From positions 50,575 to 114,574 of the forward strand of contig NZ_SDGU01000061.1 of NCBI RefSeq assembly GCF_004118635.1: a stretch of DNA of 64,000 nucleotides. Direction: 5' to 3'. The translations under genes were made by a program, and so were the position numbers. Under the pieces are notes generated by a model that was given only the letters and a program-made list of their open reading frames with translations, searched no databases and was not told the DNA's origin. Positions 33,637 through 41,903 of this stretch are shown one piece after another. Positions within the stretch are counted from its first letter, which is position 1. Every line of letters begins with the position of its first letter. The DNA is from Chlorobaculum sp. 24CR (GTDB taxonomy: Bacteria > Bacteroidota > Chlorobiia > Chlorobiales > Chlorobiaceae).

Positions 33637-34231
33637 ATGGGCATATACCGAAAAACTCAAGGAGCATTTCGAGAGTCCGAAAAATATTCTTCAGGGCAAC
33701 GACACCAGCGCCTTCGACGGCGTCGGCATGGAGGGCAACCTCCAGTGCGGCGACCAGATGATGGTGGCTATCAAGGTCGAGAAGGAGAGCGAAAAGATCA
33801 TCGATTGCCAGTGGAAAACCTACGGCTGCGCCAGCGCCATCGCCAGCACCTCGATCTTGTCGGAAATGGTCAAGGGGATGACGCTCGACCAGGCGTTCAA
33901 CATTTCACCGAAAGATGTCGCCAAGGAGCTGGGCGGATTGCCGGAGAACAAGATTCACTGCTCGGTGCTTGGCGACAAGGCGCTCCGGGCGGCGATCAAC
34001 GACTACTTCATCCGCAACGGCATGACCGACCGCGTTCAGAAGGCGCAGGCCCGCACGGTCTGCCAGTGCATGAACGTGACCGATCACGACATCGAAGAGG
34101 CGGTGCTCGAAGGCGCGCGCACCTTCTACGAACTTCAGGAGCACACCAAAATCAGCACGGTGTGCGGTCTGTGCAAGGAGGATGCCGAAGCCGAACTTCA
34201 GAAGTACGTCCACCTCCACTTCGGCGCCTGA
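33620..34231 (+). CDS. nifU: NifU-like Fe-S scaffold (IscU plus BFD domains, no Nfu domain)
   Basis: A 203-residue scaffold. Residues 1-130 are an IscU-type domain with cluster cysteines C43, C70 and C114 (LQCGDQMM, YGCASAIAS, HCSVLGDK). The rest is a BFD-like [2Fe-2S] domain with TVCQCMNVTD and STVCGLCK. Canonical NifU adds a third, Nfu-type domain with CxxC; here the protein ends without it. It works with the NifS just upstream. Confidence 0.92.
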   Translation: MLQSGEWAYTEKLKEHFESPKNILQGNDTSAFDGVGMEGNLQCGDQMMVAIKVEKESEKIIDCQWKTYGCASAIASTSILSEMVKGMTLDQAFNISPKDVAKELGGLPENKIHCSVLGDKALRAAINDYFIRNGMTDRVQKAQARTVCQCMNVTDHDIEEAVLEGARTFYELQEHTKISTVCGLCKEDAEAELQKYVHLHFGA

Positions 34232-34276
34232 CGGTCTCCGCCGGGGAGTTTTCAGTTCAAGGGAAGGACGCGGCAG

Positions 34277-34327
34277 GGCGCGCCTCGTGACGACTCCGGT
34301 TCGCCGGGTGATTCACGAGGTCGCGCC
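34277..34327. terminator. long GC-rich stem after nifU
   Basis: GGCGCGCCTCGTGA (34277-34290) pairs with TCACGAGGTCGCGCC (34313-34327) with one bulged base and a loop of 22 bases. No T-run follows, so a terminator function is uncertain; it may be another repeat element. Confidence 0.4.
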
Positions 34328-34380
34328 TCGCTCCGTTTCGGGAGGTTGAGTGAGTGTGCAGGTTTTGATTTGTCATCGCA

Positions 34381-34577
34381 TTATTGCTCCGGCAACAATC
34401 AATCGCACAAATCACAAAGAAAGAGATTGGGCTGAAGCCCAAGAAAACTGGTCAATTCTGTATCCCCGGCTTGAAAGCCGGGGCAAGTATTGTCCCGACC
34501 ATTAATTCATGAATAATTGCCCCGGACTTTAGTCCGGGGTATGCAGATAATGCAAAGTAAATCAGGGCTTTAGCCCA
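34381..34577. repeat. REP-type palindrome cluster 1
   Basis: Four palindromes in order: TTGGGCTGAAGCCCAA (34427-34442), CCCCGGCTTGAAAGCCGGGG (34464-34483), CCCCGGACTTTAGTCCGGGG (34520-34539) and GGGCTTTAGCCC (34565-34576). They are preceded by ttattgctccggcaacaat. The same modules recur at 39867, 41587-41645 and 41825-41881. The outer pair and inner pair are mirror-arranged, like a BIME composite. Confidence 0.8.
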
Positions 34578-34610
34578 ACATCTCAGAGCAGCGTTGATTC
34601 GATAAGCAGC

Positions 34611-35924
34611 ATGGCATCAACATTTTACATCCACACCTTCGGCTGCCAGATGAACCTGGCGGACTCGGAGATCGTTACGTCGATTTTGACGGAGGGCGGG
34701 TTCGCGCGGGCTGGCGACGAGGCTTCCGCCGATGTGGTGCTGCTCAACTCCTGCGCGGTGCGCGAGAATGCCGAGGAGCGGCTTGGCAACATCCTTACGC
34801 AGCTCAAGGGGCGCAAGCGGCGGCAGCGGGGGCTGGTGATCGGTGTGCTTGGTTGCGTGCCGCAGTTCGAGCGCGAACGGGTCTTCAGCGATTATCCCTT
34901 CGTCGATTTCATCGTTGGGCCGGACAACTATCGCGAGCTTGCCGGCATCATCGAAAACTCGCGGGAACAGAAGCGTCTCGCCAGCCTCGATTACGATCAG
35001 CAAGAAACTTACGCGGGCATCGATCCCGTCAGAACCGGCACGATCAGCGCGTTCCTGCCGGTGATGCGCGGCTGCAACAACTACTGCGCTTTTTGCGTAG
35101 TACCGGTGACGCGGGGGCGCGAGCGTAGCGTCGGCTGCGAGCGCGTCGTCGCCGAGGTCGCGGCGCTTGCCGCGGCGGGGTTCCGCGAGGTGACGCTGCT
35201 CGGCCAGAACGTCAACTCGTGGCGCGACGCCGAAAAGGGCCTCGACTTCGCCGCGCTGCTCGACGGGGTGAGCCTCGTCGCGCCCCGGATGCGCATCCGT
35301 TTCACCACCTCGCACCCCAAGGACATCTCCGAAGCGCTCGTCAAAGTCATCGCCGCGAGGCCGAATCTCTGCAACCACATCCACTTGCCCGTGCAGTCCG
35401 GCTCGTCGCGGATGCTCGACCTGATGAAGCGCGGCCACACGCGCGAAGAGTATCTCGACCGGATCGCCATGATCCGCCGCCACATTCCGGACGCCGCCAT
35501 CACCACCGACCTGATCGCCGGCTTCTGCACCGAAACAGAGGCGGATCACCGGGAGACCCTTTCGCTCATGGAGGCGGTCGGCTTCGACTCGTCGTTCATG
35601 TTCCACTACTCGGTGCGCCCCGGCACCTGGGCGGCGCGGAACCTGCCGGACGACGTGCCCGAAGCGGTCAAGAAGCGACGGCTCCAGGAGATCATCGAGT
35701 TGCAGAACAGCATATCGCGGCTCAAATATCGCGACGATATTGGCAGAACCGTCGAGGTGCTCGCCGAAGCCGAAAGTCGCCGCTCATCGTCGCAACTCAT
35801 GGGCCGCACGAAAACCAACCGCGCGGTGGTCTTCAACCGTGGCGCGTTCAGCCCGGGCGACACGCTTTTCGTAAAAATCACTGCCGCCACCTCGGCCACG
35901 CTCACCGGCGAGGCGGCGTCGTAG
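34611..35924 (+). CDS. miaB: tRNA-2-methylthio-N6-dimethylallyladenosine synthase
   Basis: A 437-residue methylthiotransferase acting on tRNA position 37. The N-terminal UPF0004 domain has [26 protein letters not shown] and GVLGCVPQ, whose cysteines bind the auxiliary cluster. The radical-SAM motif is [15 protein letters not shown]-terminal TRAM domain ([32 protein letters not shown]) binds RNA. ATG at 34611. It stands alone between the repeats and bchK. Confidence 0.95.
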   Translation: MASTFYIHTFGCQMNLADSEIVTSILTEGGFARAGDEASADVVLLNSCAVRENAEERLGNILTQLKGRKRRQRGLVIGVLGCVPQFERERVFSDYPFVDFIVGPDNYRELAGIIENSREQKRLASLDYDQQETYAGIDPVRTGTISAFLPVMRGCNNYCAFCVVPVTRGRERSVGCERVVAEVAALAAAGFREVTLLGQNVNSWRDAEKGLDFAALLDGVSLVAPRMRIRFTTSHPKDISEALVKVIAARPNLCNHIHLPVQSGSSRMLDLMKRGHTREEYLDRIAMIRRHIPDAAITTDLIAGFCTETEADHRETLSLMEAVGFDSSFMFHYSVRPGTWAARNLPDDVPEAVKKRRLQEIIELQNSISRLKYRDDIGRTVEVLAEAESRRSSSQLMGRTKTNRAVVFNRGAFSPGDTLFVKITAATSATLTGEAAS

Positions 35925-36283
35925 TCGGTCGGCAAGCGCACTTGCGGGATAACGCCGGGCCTGAGTGCCTCCGATTCAACGGGGAATCCTGCAAAAAGGA
36001 CGGAAAGCACTCAAGGGACTTCAAAAGACAAAGAACGAAGACGATTCTTCTGGCTCCACTTCAGGGAACGTCCCGGCCAACGTCTCCTTCATGATCCCGA
36101 CTTGGCGACACACGCCGGAGATGCTTCCTTTATAATTGTTCCCGATATGATGTTATTATTTCGCCGGGATTCGTAAATTCACGGAACATATTCGGGCGCT
36201 TCATGGTGCGGAGTAACCCCTCGCCGAGGCTCTCGCAATCATTTTCAACCGGCAGGCCGCCGTTTTCACCTCTTCTATCAATC
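35925..36283. other. non-coding spacer upstream of bchK
   Basis: A 359-base gap. It contains a TATAAT box at 36131-36136 that could be a -10 for bchK, but no matching -35 at the right distance. A purine-rich stretch (aaaggacggaaagcactcaa, about 35996) resembles one at 16096 after gmhB. No gene seen. Confidence 0.45.
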
Positions 36284-37279
36284 ATGTCAGTTGCAAGCAA
36301 AGGTTTTGTCGATAAAGTAAAAGCCCATCTCGAACTGCTCGACCCCGTCACCTGGATCAGCGTTTTTCCCTGCCTCGCCGGTGGGGTCATGGCCTCCGGA
36401 GCCATGCAGCCGACCGTGCACGACTACCTTCTGCTTGCCGCCCTCTTTTTTCTCTACGGCCCGCTCGGCACCGGTTTCAGCCAGTCGGTGAACGACTACT
36501 ACGATCTCGAACTCGACCGGGTCAACGAGCCGACCCGCCCGATTCCGTCCGGCAGGCTCTCCGAAAAAGAGGCGATCTGGAACTGGAGCATCGTGCTCGT
36601 AATCTCCGTTGTGCTGAGTAGCTGGATCGGCATGAGCATCGGCGGCGAGCGCGGCCTGATTTTCGTCGGTTCGCTGCTGGCGGGCCTCGTCATCGGCTAC
36701 CTCTACTCCGCGCCGCCCTTCAAGCTCAAAAAGAACATCTTCTTCTCCGGCCCGGCGGTGGGCTTCTCCTACGGATTCATCACTTACCTCTCGGCCAACG
36801 CGCTCTTCAGCGACATACGCCCTGAGGTGCTCTGGCTGGCCGGACTCAACTTCTTCATGGCCATCGCCCTCATCGTCATGAACGACTTCAAATCGCAGGA
36901 GGGTGACGCCAAGGGGGGCATGAAGTCCCTGACGGTGATGATCGGCGCGAAGAACACCTTTCTGGTGGCCTTCATCATCATCGATCTGGTGTTCGCCGTG
37001 TTCGCCTGGCGCGCATACATGTGGGGCTTCACGACTCTGATGTACTTCATCGTTGCCGGTCTGGTGCTCAACATCATCATCCAGATTCCGATCTACCGCG
37101 ACCCCAAATCGGGTATCACCCTGGTGCAGCACGCTGTCGATGACGGCTTCGGCAACGCCATCGGCAAGAGCGAGGTGCAGGAGCACAACGCCTTTTTGCG
37201 GTTTCAGGTGGTCAACAACATTCTGTTTCTGACCAACCAGATGTTTGCCGCCGCGCTGGTTGGCAGACAGTACATGTGA
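36284..37279 (+). CDS. bchK: bacteriochlorophyll c synthase (UbiA-type prenyltransferase)
   Basis: A 331-residue membrane prenyltransferase of the chlorophyll-synthase group, with about eight helices. Both Asp motifs are present: QSVNDYYDLELDRVNEPTRP and VMNDFKSQEGDAKGGMKSL. Green sulfur bacteria have three such enzymes (BchG, ChlG, BchK). I assign BchK, which adds farnesol to bacteriochlorophyllide c for the chlorosome, from remembered gene order in C. tepidum and from the adjacent polyprenol-kinase gene. BchG or ChlG remain possible. ATG at 36284 begins MSVASKGFVDKVKAHL; no clear ribosome site. Confidence 0.85.
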   Translation: MSVASKGFVDKVKAHLELLDPVTWISVFPCLAGGVMASGAMQPTVHDYLLLAALFFLYGPLGTGFSQSVNDYYDLELDRVNEPTRPIPSGRLSEKEAIWNWSIVLVISVVLSSWIGMSIGGERGLIFVGSLLAGLVIGYLYSAPPFKLKKNIFFSGPAVGFSYGFITYLSANALFSDIRPEVLWLAGLNFFMAIALIVMNDFKSQEGDAKGGMKSLTVMIGAKNTFLVAFIIIDLVFAVFAWRAYMWGFTTLMYFIVAGLVLNIIIQIPIYRDPKSGITLVQHAVDDGFGNAIGKSEVQEHNAFLRFQVVNNILFLTNQMFAAALVGRQYM

Positions 37280-37424
37280 TCTTTGCGAAGGTGGCGGGCG
37301 GAACCCTCTCTTTTTTCGCCTGCCGGTTCCGATGAATGCCGGACGACAAGACGATGACGATGCCTCGAGCGAACATCCGTTTTTCAGGTCATCTTCCTCA
37401 TAACCTTCACCATCCGGAGGCGTC

Positions 37425-38138
37425 ATGACAGCCATAGCCCCTACCTTTTTCGACCTGCCTGTCGTGTGGCACAACGTTCTGGTCATGCTGCTCACGTTCG
37501 CGTATGTGTTCAGCGTACCGCCGCTCATGGACTGGCTCGTGACCAACCACGGCCTGCCGCGCGACATCAGCCGCAAGATCACCCACATCTGCGCCGGTTC
37601 GGTCATCGTGTTTCTGCCCCTTTTCCGCGACGGCGACTGGTCGCACTACCTGAACATCACGGTCTTCGCCGTCTGGACGCTGCTGCTCATCCAGAAAGGG
37701 CTGTTCGCCGCCGATGACGACCAGGCGGTCAAAACCATGACCCGCACCGGCGACAAGCGCGAGCTGCTCAAGGGTACGCTCTACTTCGTGGTGGTCGCCA
37801 TGATCTGCGGCACCCTCTACTACAAACTTTTCGCCGGAGTGCTGGCGATGGCTGTGCTCGGCTGGGGCGACGGTCTGGCGCCGATCATCGGAACGAGAAT
37901 GGGTAAAATAAAATACAAGGTATTCTGCGAACGAAGCGTCGAGGGGAGCCTCGCCTTTCTTGCGGGGAGCCTTGGGGCGGGCCTCTTCTTTGTCTGGCTG
38001 ATCGTGCCGGAATCCTTCGATCCCGCGAAGATCGCCATGATCGCCGTCGCAGCCACCGTCATCGAAGCCGTCAGTCCGAAAGAGGTGGACAATATTCTCA
38101 TTCCGACGGGGGTCATCGCGCTTTCCGCGTTGCTCTGA
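37425..38138 (+). CDS. phytol/farnesol-kinase-like membrane protein (CTP-dependent polyprenol kinase family)
   Basis: A 237-residue membrane protein of the VTE5/dolichol-kinase group. It has DISRKITHICAGSVIV, LGWGDGLAPIIGTRMGKIKYKV and RSVEGSLAFLAGS, the conserved loops of phytol kinases, on about six to seven helices. Family members phosphorylate a free isoprenoid alcohol with CTP. Next to bchK this suggests recycling of farnesol (or phytol) released from pigments (inference). A CCGGAGG ribosome site precedes the ATG. Confidence 0.82.
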   Translation: MTAIAPTFFDLPVVWHNVLVMLLTFAYVFSVPPLMDWLVTNHGLPRDISRKITHICAGSVIVFLPLFRDGDWSHYLNITVFAVWTLLLIQKGLFAADDDQAVKTMTRTGDKRELLKGTLYFVVVAMICGTLYYKLFAGVLAMAVLGWGDGLAPIIGTRMGKIKYKVFCERSVEGSLAFLAGSLGAGLFFVWLIVPESFDPAKIAMIAVAATVIEAVSPKEVDNILIPTGVIALSALL

Positions 38139-38156
38139 ACCTGTTGACTCTGTGTG

Positions 38157-38888
38157 ATGCCTGGACTCTATTTTCTCAGCGATCTTCATCTCGGCCTGCA
38201 AGAGCCTCAGGCGGAACAGGAAAAACTGGAGCGTCTCGAAACCCTGTTCGCACTCATCCGCGAACAGGGCGGCTCGCTCTACCTGCTCGGCGACATTCTC
38301 GACTACTGGATGGAGTTCCGGCACGTGATTCCCAAAGGGTTCACCCGGTTTTTCTGTATGCTTTCGGCCCTTGTCCGGAGCGGCGTCGAAGTGACCTGGT
38401 TTGCGGGCAACCACGACTTTTACCTCGGTACTTTTTTCGACGACGAGCTTGGCGTGAAAACCTGCTACGGATTGCAGGAGGTGCGCCACGACGGCAAGCT
38501 TTTTCTCGTCGCGCATGGCGACGGTCTCGGCGAGGGCGACCTCGGCTACAAGCTTTTCGCCCGCTTCGTGCGCAACCCGTTCAATCTCGGCCTGCTCACG
38601 GCCTTTCACTCCGACCTCGGCACGGCGCTCATGAAGCGCTTCTCCCTTCTCAGCCGCAAGCACAAAAAGGTCGATATGCGCGCTGAATCGACGCGCCTTT
38701 TCGATTTTGCCGCTGCTTTGGCGCGTGAACGTGATTTTGATTACTTTGTCTGCGGCCATAACCACTCGGAGCGCGTGCAGGTGGTCGGTAATTCGGGCGG
38801 CACCTACGTCAATCTCGGTTCATGGATCGAAGGGCGCTATCAATATGGCGTGTACGCACAGGGCGAGTTCCGGCTCGAAAAGCTTTAA
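38157..38888 (+). CDS. lpxH: UDP-2,3-diacylglucosamine pyrophosphatase-like metallophosphoesterase
   Basis: A 243-residue calcineurin-like phosphoesterase. The five metal motifs are present: FLSDLHLG, GDILDYW, FAGNHDFYLG, VAHGDGL and CGHNHSE. The order and length fit LpxH, which makes lipid X in lipid A synthesis. It could be one of the LpxH2-like relatives. ATG at 38157; a GTG three bases earlier is also possible. 18 bases after the kinase gene. Confidence 0.86.
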   Translation: MPGLYFLSDLHLGLQEPQAEQEKLERLETLFALIREQGGSLYLLGDILDYWMEFRHVIPKGFTRFFCMLSALVRSGVEVTWFAGNHDFYLGTFFDDELGVKTCYGLQEVRHDGKLFLVAHGDGLGEGDLGYKLFARFVRNPFNLGLLTAFHSDLGTALMKRFSLLSRKHKKVDMRAESTRLFDFAAALARERDFDYFVCGHNHSERVQVVGNSGGTYVNLGSWIEGRYQYGVYAQGEFRLEKL

Positions 38889-38915
38889 GTCAACTATCAG
38901 ATTCTCTTTTATCAC

Positions 38916-39797
38916 ATGAGCAACAACAAGGTTCTCAAGCTGGGCCTGCCGAAGGGCAGCCTTCAGGATTCGACTCTCGAACTTTTCGCCAACGCCGGTT
39001 TCCACTTCTCCGTCCAGAGCCGCTCCTATTTTCCCTCGATCGACGATGACGAACTGGAGGCGATCCTGATCCGTGCCCAGGAGATGGCGCGTTACGTCGC
39101 GCAAGGTGCGTTCGACGCCGGGCTGACCGGCAAGGACTGGATCATCGAGACCGACTCCGACGTGGTCGAGGTGGCCGATCTGGTCTATTCCAAAGCCTCG
39201 ATGAGGCCGGTGCGCTGGGTGCTCGCTGTGCCGGAAAGCTCGCCGATCAAGACGGTCAAAGACCTGGAGGGCAAGCACATCGCCACCGAGGTGGTGAACA
39301 TCACGAAAAAATATCTGGCCGAGAACGGCGTGAACGCTTCGGTGGAGTTCAGTTGGGGCGCGACCGAGGTCAAGCCGCCGGAGCTGGCCGACGCCATTGT
39401 CGAAGTGACCGAGACCGGCTCGTCGCTGCGGGCCAACAAGCTGCGTATCGTCGAGACGGTGCTTCAGTCCAACACCAAGCTCATCGCCAACAAGGCCGCG
39501 TGGGCTGATCCGTGGAAGCGCGAGAAGATCGAAAGCATGGCCATGCTGCTCCAGGGCGCGATCAACGCGCAGGGCAAGGTGGGCCTCAAGATGAACGCCC
39601 CGAAAGCCGCGCTCGACAGGATCATGTCGGTCATTCCCGCCCTGCGCCTGCCGACGGTTTCGAGCCTGGCCGGAAATGACTGGGTGGCGCTCGAAGTGAT
39701 CGTCGCCGAAAAGATCGTGCGCAAGCTCATTCCTGAACTGAAGCGGGCTGGCGCGGAGGGGATTTTCGAGTACAACATCAACAAGCTCATCGATTGA
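38916..39797 (+). CDS. hisG: ATP phosphoribosyltransferase, long form
   Basis: A 293-residue enzyme of the first histidine-synthesis step. N-terminal [16 protein letters not shown] and [10 protein letters not shown] belong to the catalytic domains; [14 protein letters not shown] is the PRPP-binding loop. The last 75 residues form the HisG_C regulatory domain ([20 protein letters not shown] ... [15 protein letters not shown]), so histidine feedback is expected and HisZ is not needed. 27 bases after lpxH. Confidence 0.95.
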   Translation: MSNNKVLKLGLPKGSLQDSTLELFANAGFHFSVQSRSYFPSIDDDELEAILIRAQEMARYVAQGAFDAGLTGKDWIIETDSDVVEVADLVYSKASMRPVRWVLAVPESSPIKTVKDLEGKHIATEVVNITKKYLAENGVNASVEFSWGATEVKPPELADAIVEVTETGSSLRANKLRIVETVLQSNTKLIANKAAWADPWKREKIESMAMLLQGAINAQGKVGLKMNAPKAALDRIMSVIPALRLPTVSSLAGNDWVALEVIVAEKIVRKLIPELKRAGAEGIFEYNINKLID

Positions 39798-39866
39798 GAG
39801 GGAACCGCGCCGCAACGGTTGTCCCGAAAGCGTTCGGGATCGGGTGGTGCTTGAAATCCTCGCGTT

Positions 39867-39909
39867 CCCCGGCTTGAAAACCGGGGCAATGTTATTACTC
39901 CGGCAACAA
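39867..39909. repeat. REP-type palindrome, left half of the split copy
   Basis: CCCCGGCTTGAAAACCGGGG (39867-39886, imperfect) followed by ttattactccggcaacaat, which matches the lead sequence of cluster 1. The copy continues on the far side of the insertion sequence at 41564. Confidence 0.75.
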
Positions 39910-39915
39910 TAATTC

Positions 39916-41557
39916 GGGCCTACTGAAGAATTCAAGCCATCGCCCTGCGGCACTCAATCGGCGCTCGGGGAGATGGCCACACGAACAAATTTCTGATTAC
40001 GTCAAGCTCCAAAAGGAGCCATTCGAACAGGCGCAAAAAAGGAGCGGCGAGCAGCCGATCCAGGTTCATCACAAGGAATATGATCGAGACCACACTCAGA
40101 CTGCTCTCGGCAAGCTTTGCCATCACCCGACCCAGTCCGTATCGACGCTTCGCCTGACCGAACTTGCCTTCAACGGCATTCCTGATTCCTTCGTCTTCCC
40201 TGATCTGTCTGCGCCGGGCCCGGTTCTTCTCGGCGTCTTTCGGTGGTCGCCCCAGCGGCACACCGCTCAGCCTGATGCCACGTGCCTTGCACCACTGCCT
40301 GTTGGCCAGCGTCCGGTAGATTTTGTCGGCATGCACGGATTCAGGGTAGCACCCGTATCGCTCGCGGTACCGCTCGATATCCCGTACCAGGTCGCAGCCT
40401 TCGTTGTAGGCGTTCCAGCTCATTCGCTCCGGCATGCTGATGCCGTCAACGACGCTGATCGAGAGCTTCATGCCGAACTCCGTCCTGGCTGCGGCCTTGC
40501 CCCGTACAATCGGCCTGACATGGGGCTGGCTGATGCTGACGATCCGGTCGCTGATGCTCTTCTTGTCGCTCTGGTACATTGCCAACTGCTGCCGGTACAG
40601 TTCATTGATCACCAGCAAGTCGCGATACCGCGCTGTCGAGAGAACCGTCAGCGGAACCGATGCGGACAGAGTGCCGATGAACTGCAGGTTCCTCCTGAGA
40701 TAGCCCAACTGCTTGCGTAGCCCTTTGCGGAGGGCCTTCCTTGAAAGACTCTTCTTCATGCCGACAGCAAGGAAATCCTTTCTTGCTGTCCGGCGAGACA
40801 TCCTCGGTTTCTTCACCCCTTCCGGGTGCATCTGGCACAGCTCGTCGATGATCTGCTCGGTCTTCTCGCGGGCGTCGTTCAAGAGCCCGATATCGGTCGG
40901 ATACGCGATGTCGGCCGGAGCACAGGTGGCATCAACGATGAGCTTGCCTTTGTTGGCAGGATCGCCCTTTTCGTCGTTTTCGTTTCCCTTCTCGTTTTCC
41001 TTCCCTTTCTCCTTCGCCCTTTTTCGCTCCTCAGCCAGATGGCGTTGCAGGAGTTCCTCCTGCAACGCCGCCAGATCGGTATGCTTCAGGCGCTTGCGGA
41101 AGTGGGTCAGCATCGAGGCGTCGAAGGGCGCTCTATGCTGGTACGCTTCAAGCCCGATAAAGAACTGGAGATACGGGTTCTCCTTGATCTGTTCGACCGT
41201 TTCGACATCCGAAAGACCGAGTTTCTCCTTGATGATGAGTGAACCCAGCGCCATGCGGACCGTCAGTGCCGGAGCGCCTCGTTTCGACATGAAGTTTTTG
41301 GCATACATCGTCTCGGCGACGTGCCAGGGAATTACGTCGGCGAGCTTCACCCACCGGTTTTCCGGATCGAGTTTACCACCGAACGGCAGATGGAAATTTT
41401 CGAACGTGAGCTGATGAAACTTCGGCTGGTACATGAATCGGTGGTATCGAGGTGCAAGGTTTTTGGGGCTTTTTCAGGCTTTTCCTTGCATTCAAGATAC
41501 GAAAAATACCGCTTAATTCATTATCATAAAATGATTTAAGTATTATTCAGCAACCCC
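39916..41557 (-). mobile_element. insertion sequence of 1642 bp (IS5/IS1182-like)
   Basis: Bounded by imperfect inverted ends: GGGCCTACTGAA on the left and, reading inward from the right, GGGGTTGCTGAA (9 of 12 match). The 6-base duplication TAATTC flanks it at 39910-39915 and 41558-41563. One transposase gene fills it. Joining the flanks rebuilds an uninterrupted REP-cluster copy like the one at 34381, which fixes the boundaries to within a base or so. Confidence 0.85.
39932..41434 (-). CDS. IS5/IS1182-type DDE transposase
   Basis: A 500-residue transposase. It opens MYQPKFHQLTFENFHLPFGG. The DUF772-like N-terminal part reads LTVRMALGSLIIKEKLGLSDVETVEQIKENPYLQFFIG. The catalytic acids lie in LIVDATCAPADIAYPTD (first Asp), CYPESVHADKIYRTLANR (second) and NAVEGKFGQAKRRYGLGR (Glu). 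A Lys/Glu-rich linker (KRAKEKGKENEKGNENDEKGD) is inserted before the first Asp. The frame is intact, so the element may be active. Its stop is only 16 bases from the left end of the element. Confidence 0.93.
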   Translation of the reverse strand: MYQPKFHQLTFENFHLPFGGKLDPENRWVKLADVIPWHVAETMYAKNFMSKRGAPALTVRMALGSLIIKEKLGLSDVETVEQIKENPYLQFFIGLEAYQHRAPFDASMLTHFRKRLKHTDLAALQEELLQRHLAEERKRAKEKGKENEKGNENDEKGDPANKGKLIVDATCAPADIAYPTDIGLLNDAREKTEQIIDELCQMHPEGVKKPRMSRRTARKDFLAVGMKKSLSRKALRKGLRKQLGYLRRNLQFIGTLSASVPLTVLSTARYRDLLVINELYRQQLAMYQSDKKSISDRIVSISQPHVRPIVRGKAAARTEFGMKLSISVVDGISMPERMSWNAYNEGCDLVRDIERYRERYGCYPESVHADKIYRTLANRQWCKARGIRLSGVPLGRPPKDAEKNRARRRQIREDEGIRNAVEGKFGQAKRRYGLGRVMAKLAESSLSVVSIIFLVMNLDRLLAAPFLRLFEWLLLELDVIRNLFVWPSPRAPIECRRAMA

Positions 41558-41563
41558 TAATTC

Positions 41564-41881
41564 GCAATCTTCCCTAAAAAAAGTGATTGGGCTAAAGCCC
41601 TTATATATTTTGTCTTATCCATAAACCCCGGACTGAAGTCCGGGGCAATTGTTTAAGAGTTTTATCGCCGGAGTAATAATGTGAGCGTTTTGAATGTCCG
41701 AAGGGTTAAAACCCTTCTGAATATCTATGGGTTCTGTGCTCCACCCGTCTTTCCTTATCTTGTCATGCAAGGCCGCCTGGTGCGGCCTTTTTGTTCATGC
41801 AGCCACGACAACTCTTGATAATTGCCCCGGCTTTTAAGCCGGGGTACCCTGAAAACTCATAATAAATCAGGGCTTTAGCCC
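41564..41881. repeat. REP-type palindrome cluster 2 (right of the insertion sequence)
   Basis: Contains TTGGGCTAAAGCCCTT (41587-41602), CCCCGGACTGAAGTCCGGGG (41626-41645), AAGGGTTAAAACCCTT (41701-41716), CCCCGGCTTTTAAGCCGGGG (41825-41844) and GGGCTTTAGCCC (41870-41881). The phrase gccggagtaataat near 41668 is the reverse complement of the lead phrase before the insertion sequence. The gap before cruC (346 bases) holds these repeats and one terminator. Confidence 0.8.
41769..41792 (+). terminator. intrinsic terminator
   Basis: Perfect 8-bp stem AAGGCCGC / GCGGCCTT with loop CTGGT, followed by TTT. It sits inside repeat cluster 2; no gene directly upstream on the plus strand ends here, so before the insertion sequence arrived it may have served hisG. 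Confidence 0.65.
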
Positions 41882-41903
41882 AATCTCTTTTTGACAGACG
41901 CTT

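Larger units (their letters stand above)
34232..34610. other. non-coding region with palindromic repeats upstream of miaB
   Basis: A 379-base gap with no gene. It contains a long imperfect stem at 34277-34327 and a cluster of REP-type palindromes at 34381-34577, both listed separately. Confidence 0.7.

Noticed and set aside
34611..35606. 329-codon minus-strand frame opposite miaB
   Set aside because: Antisense shadow of a gene with complete MiaB motifs.
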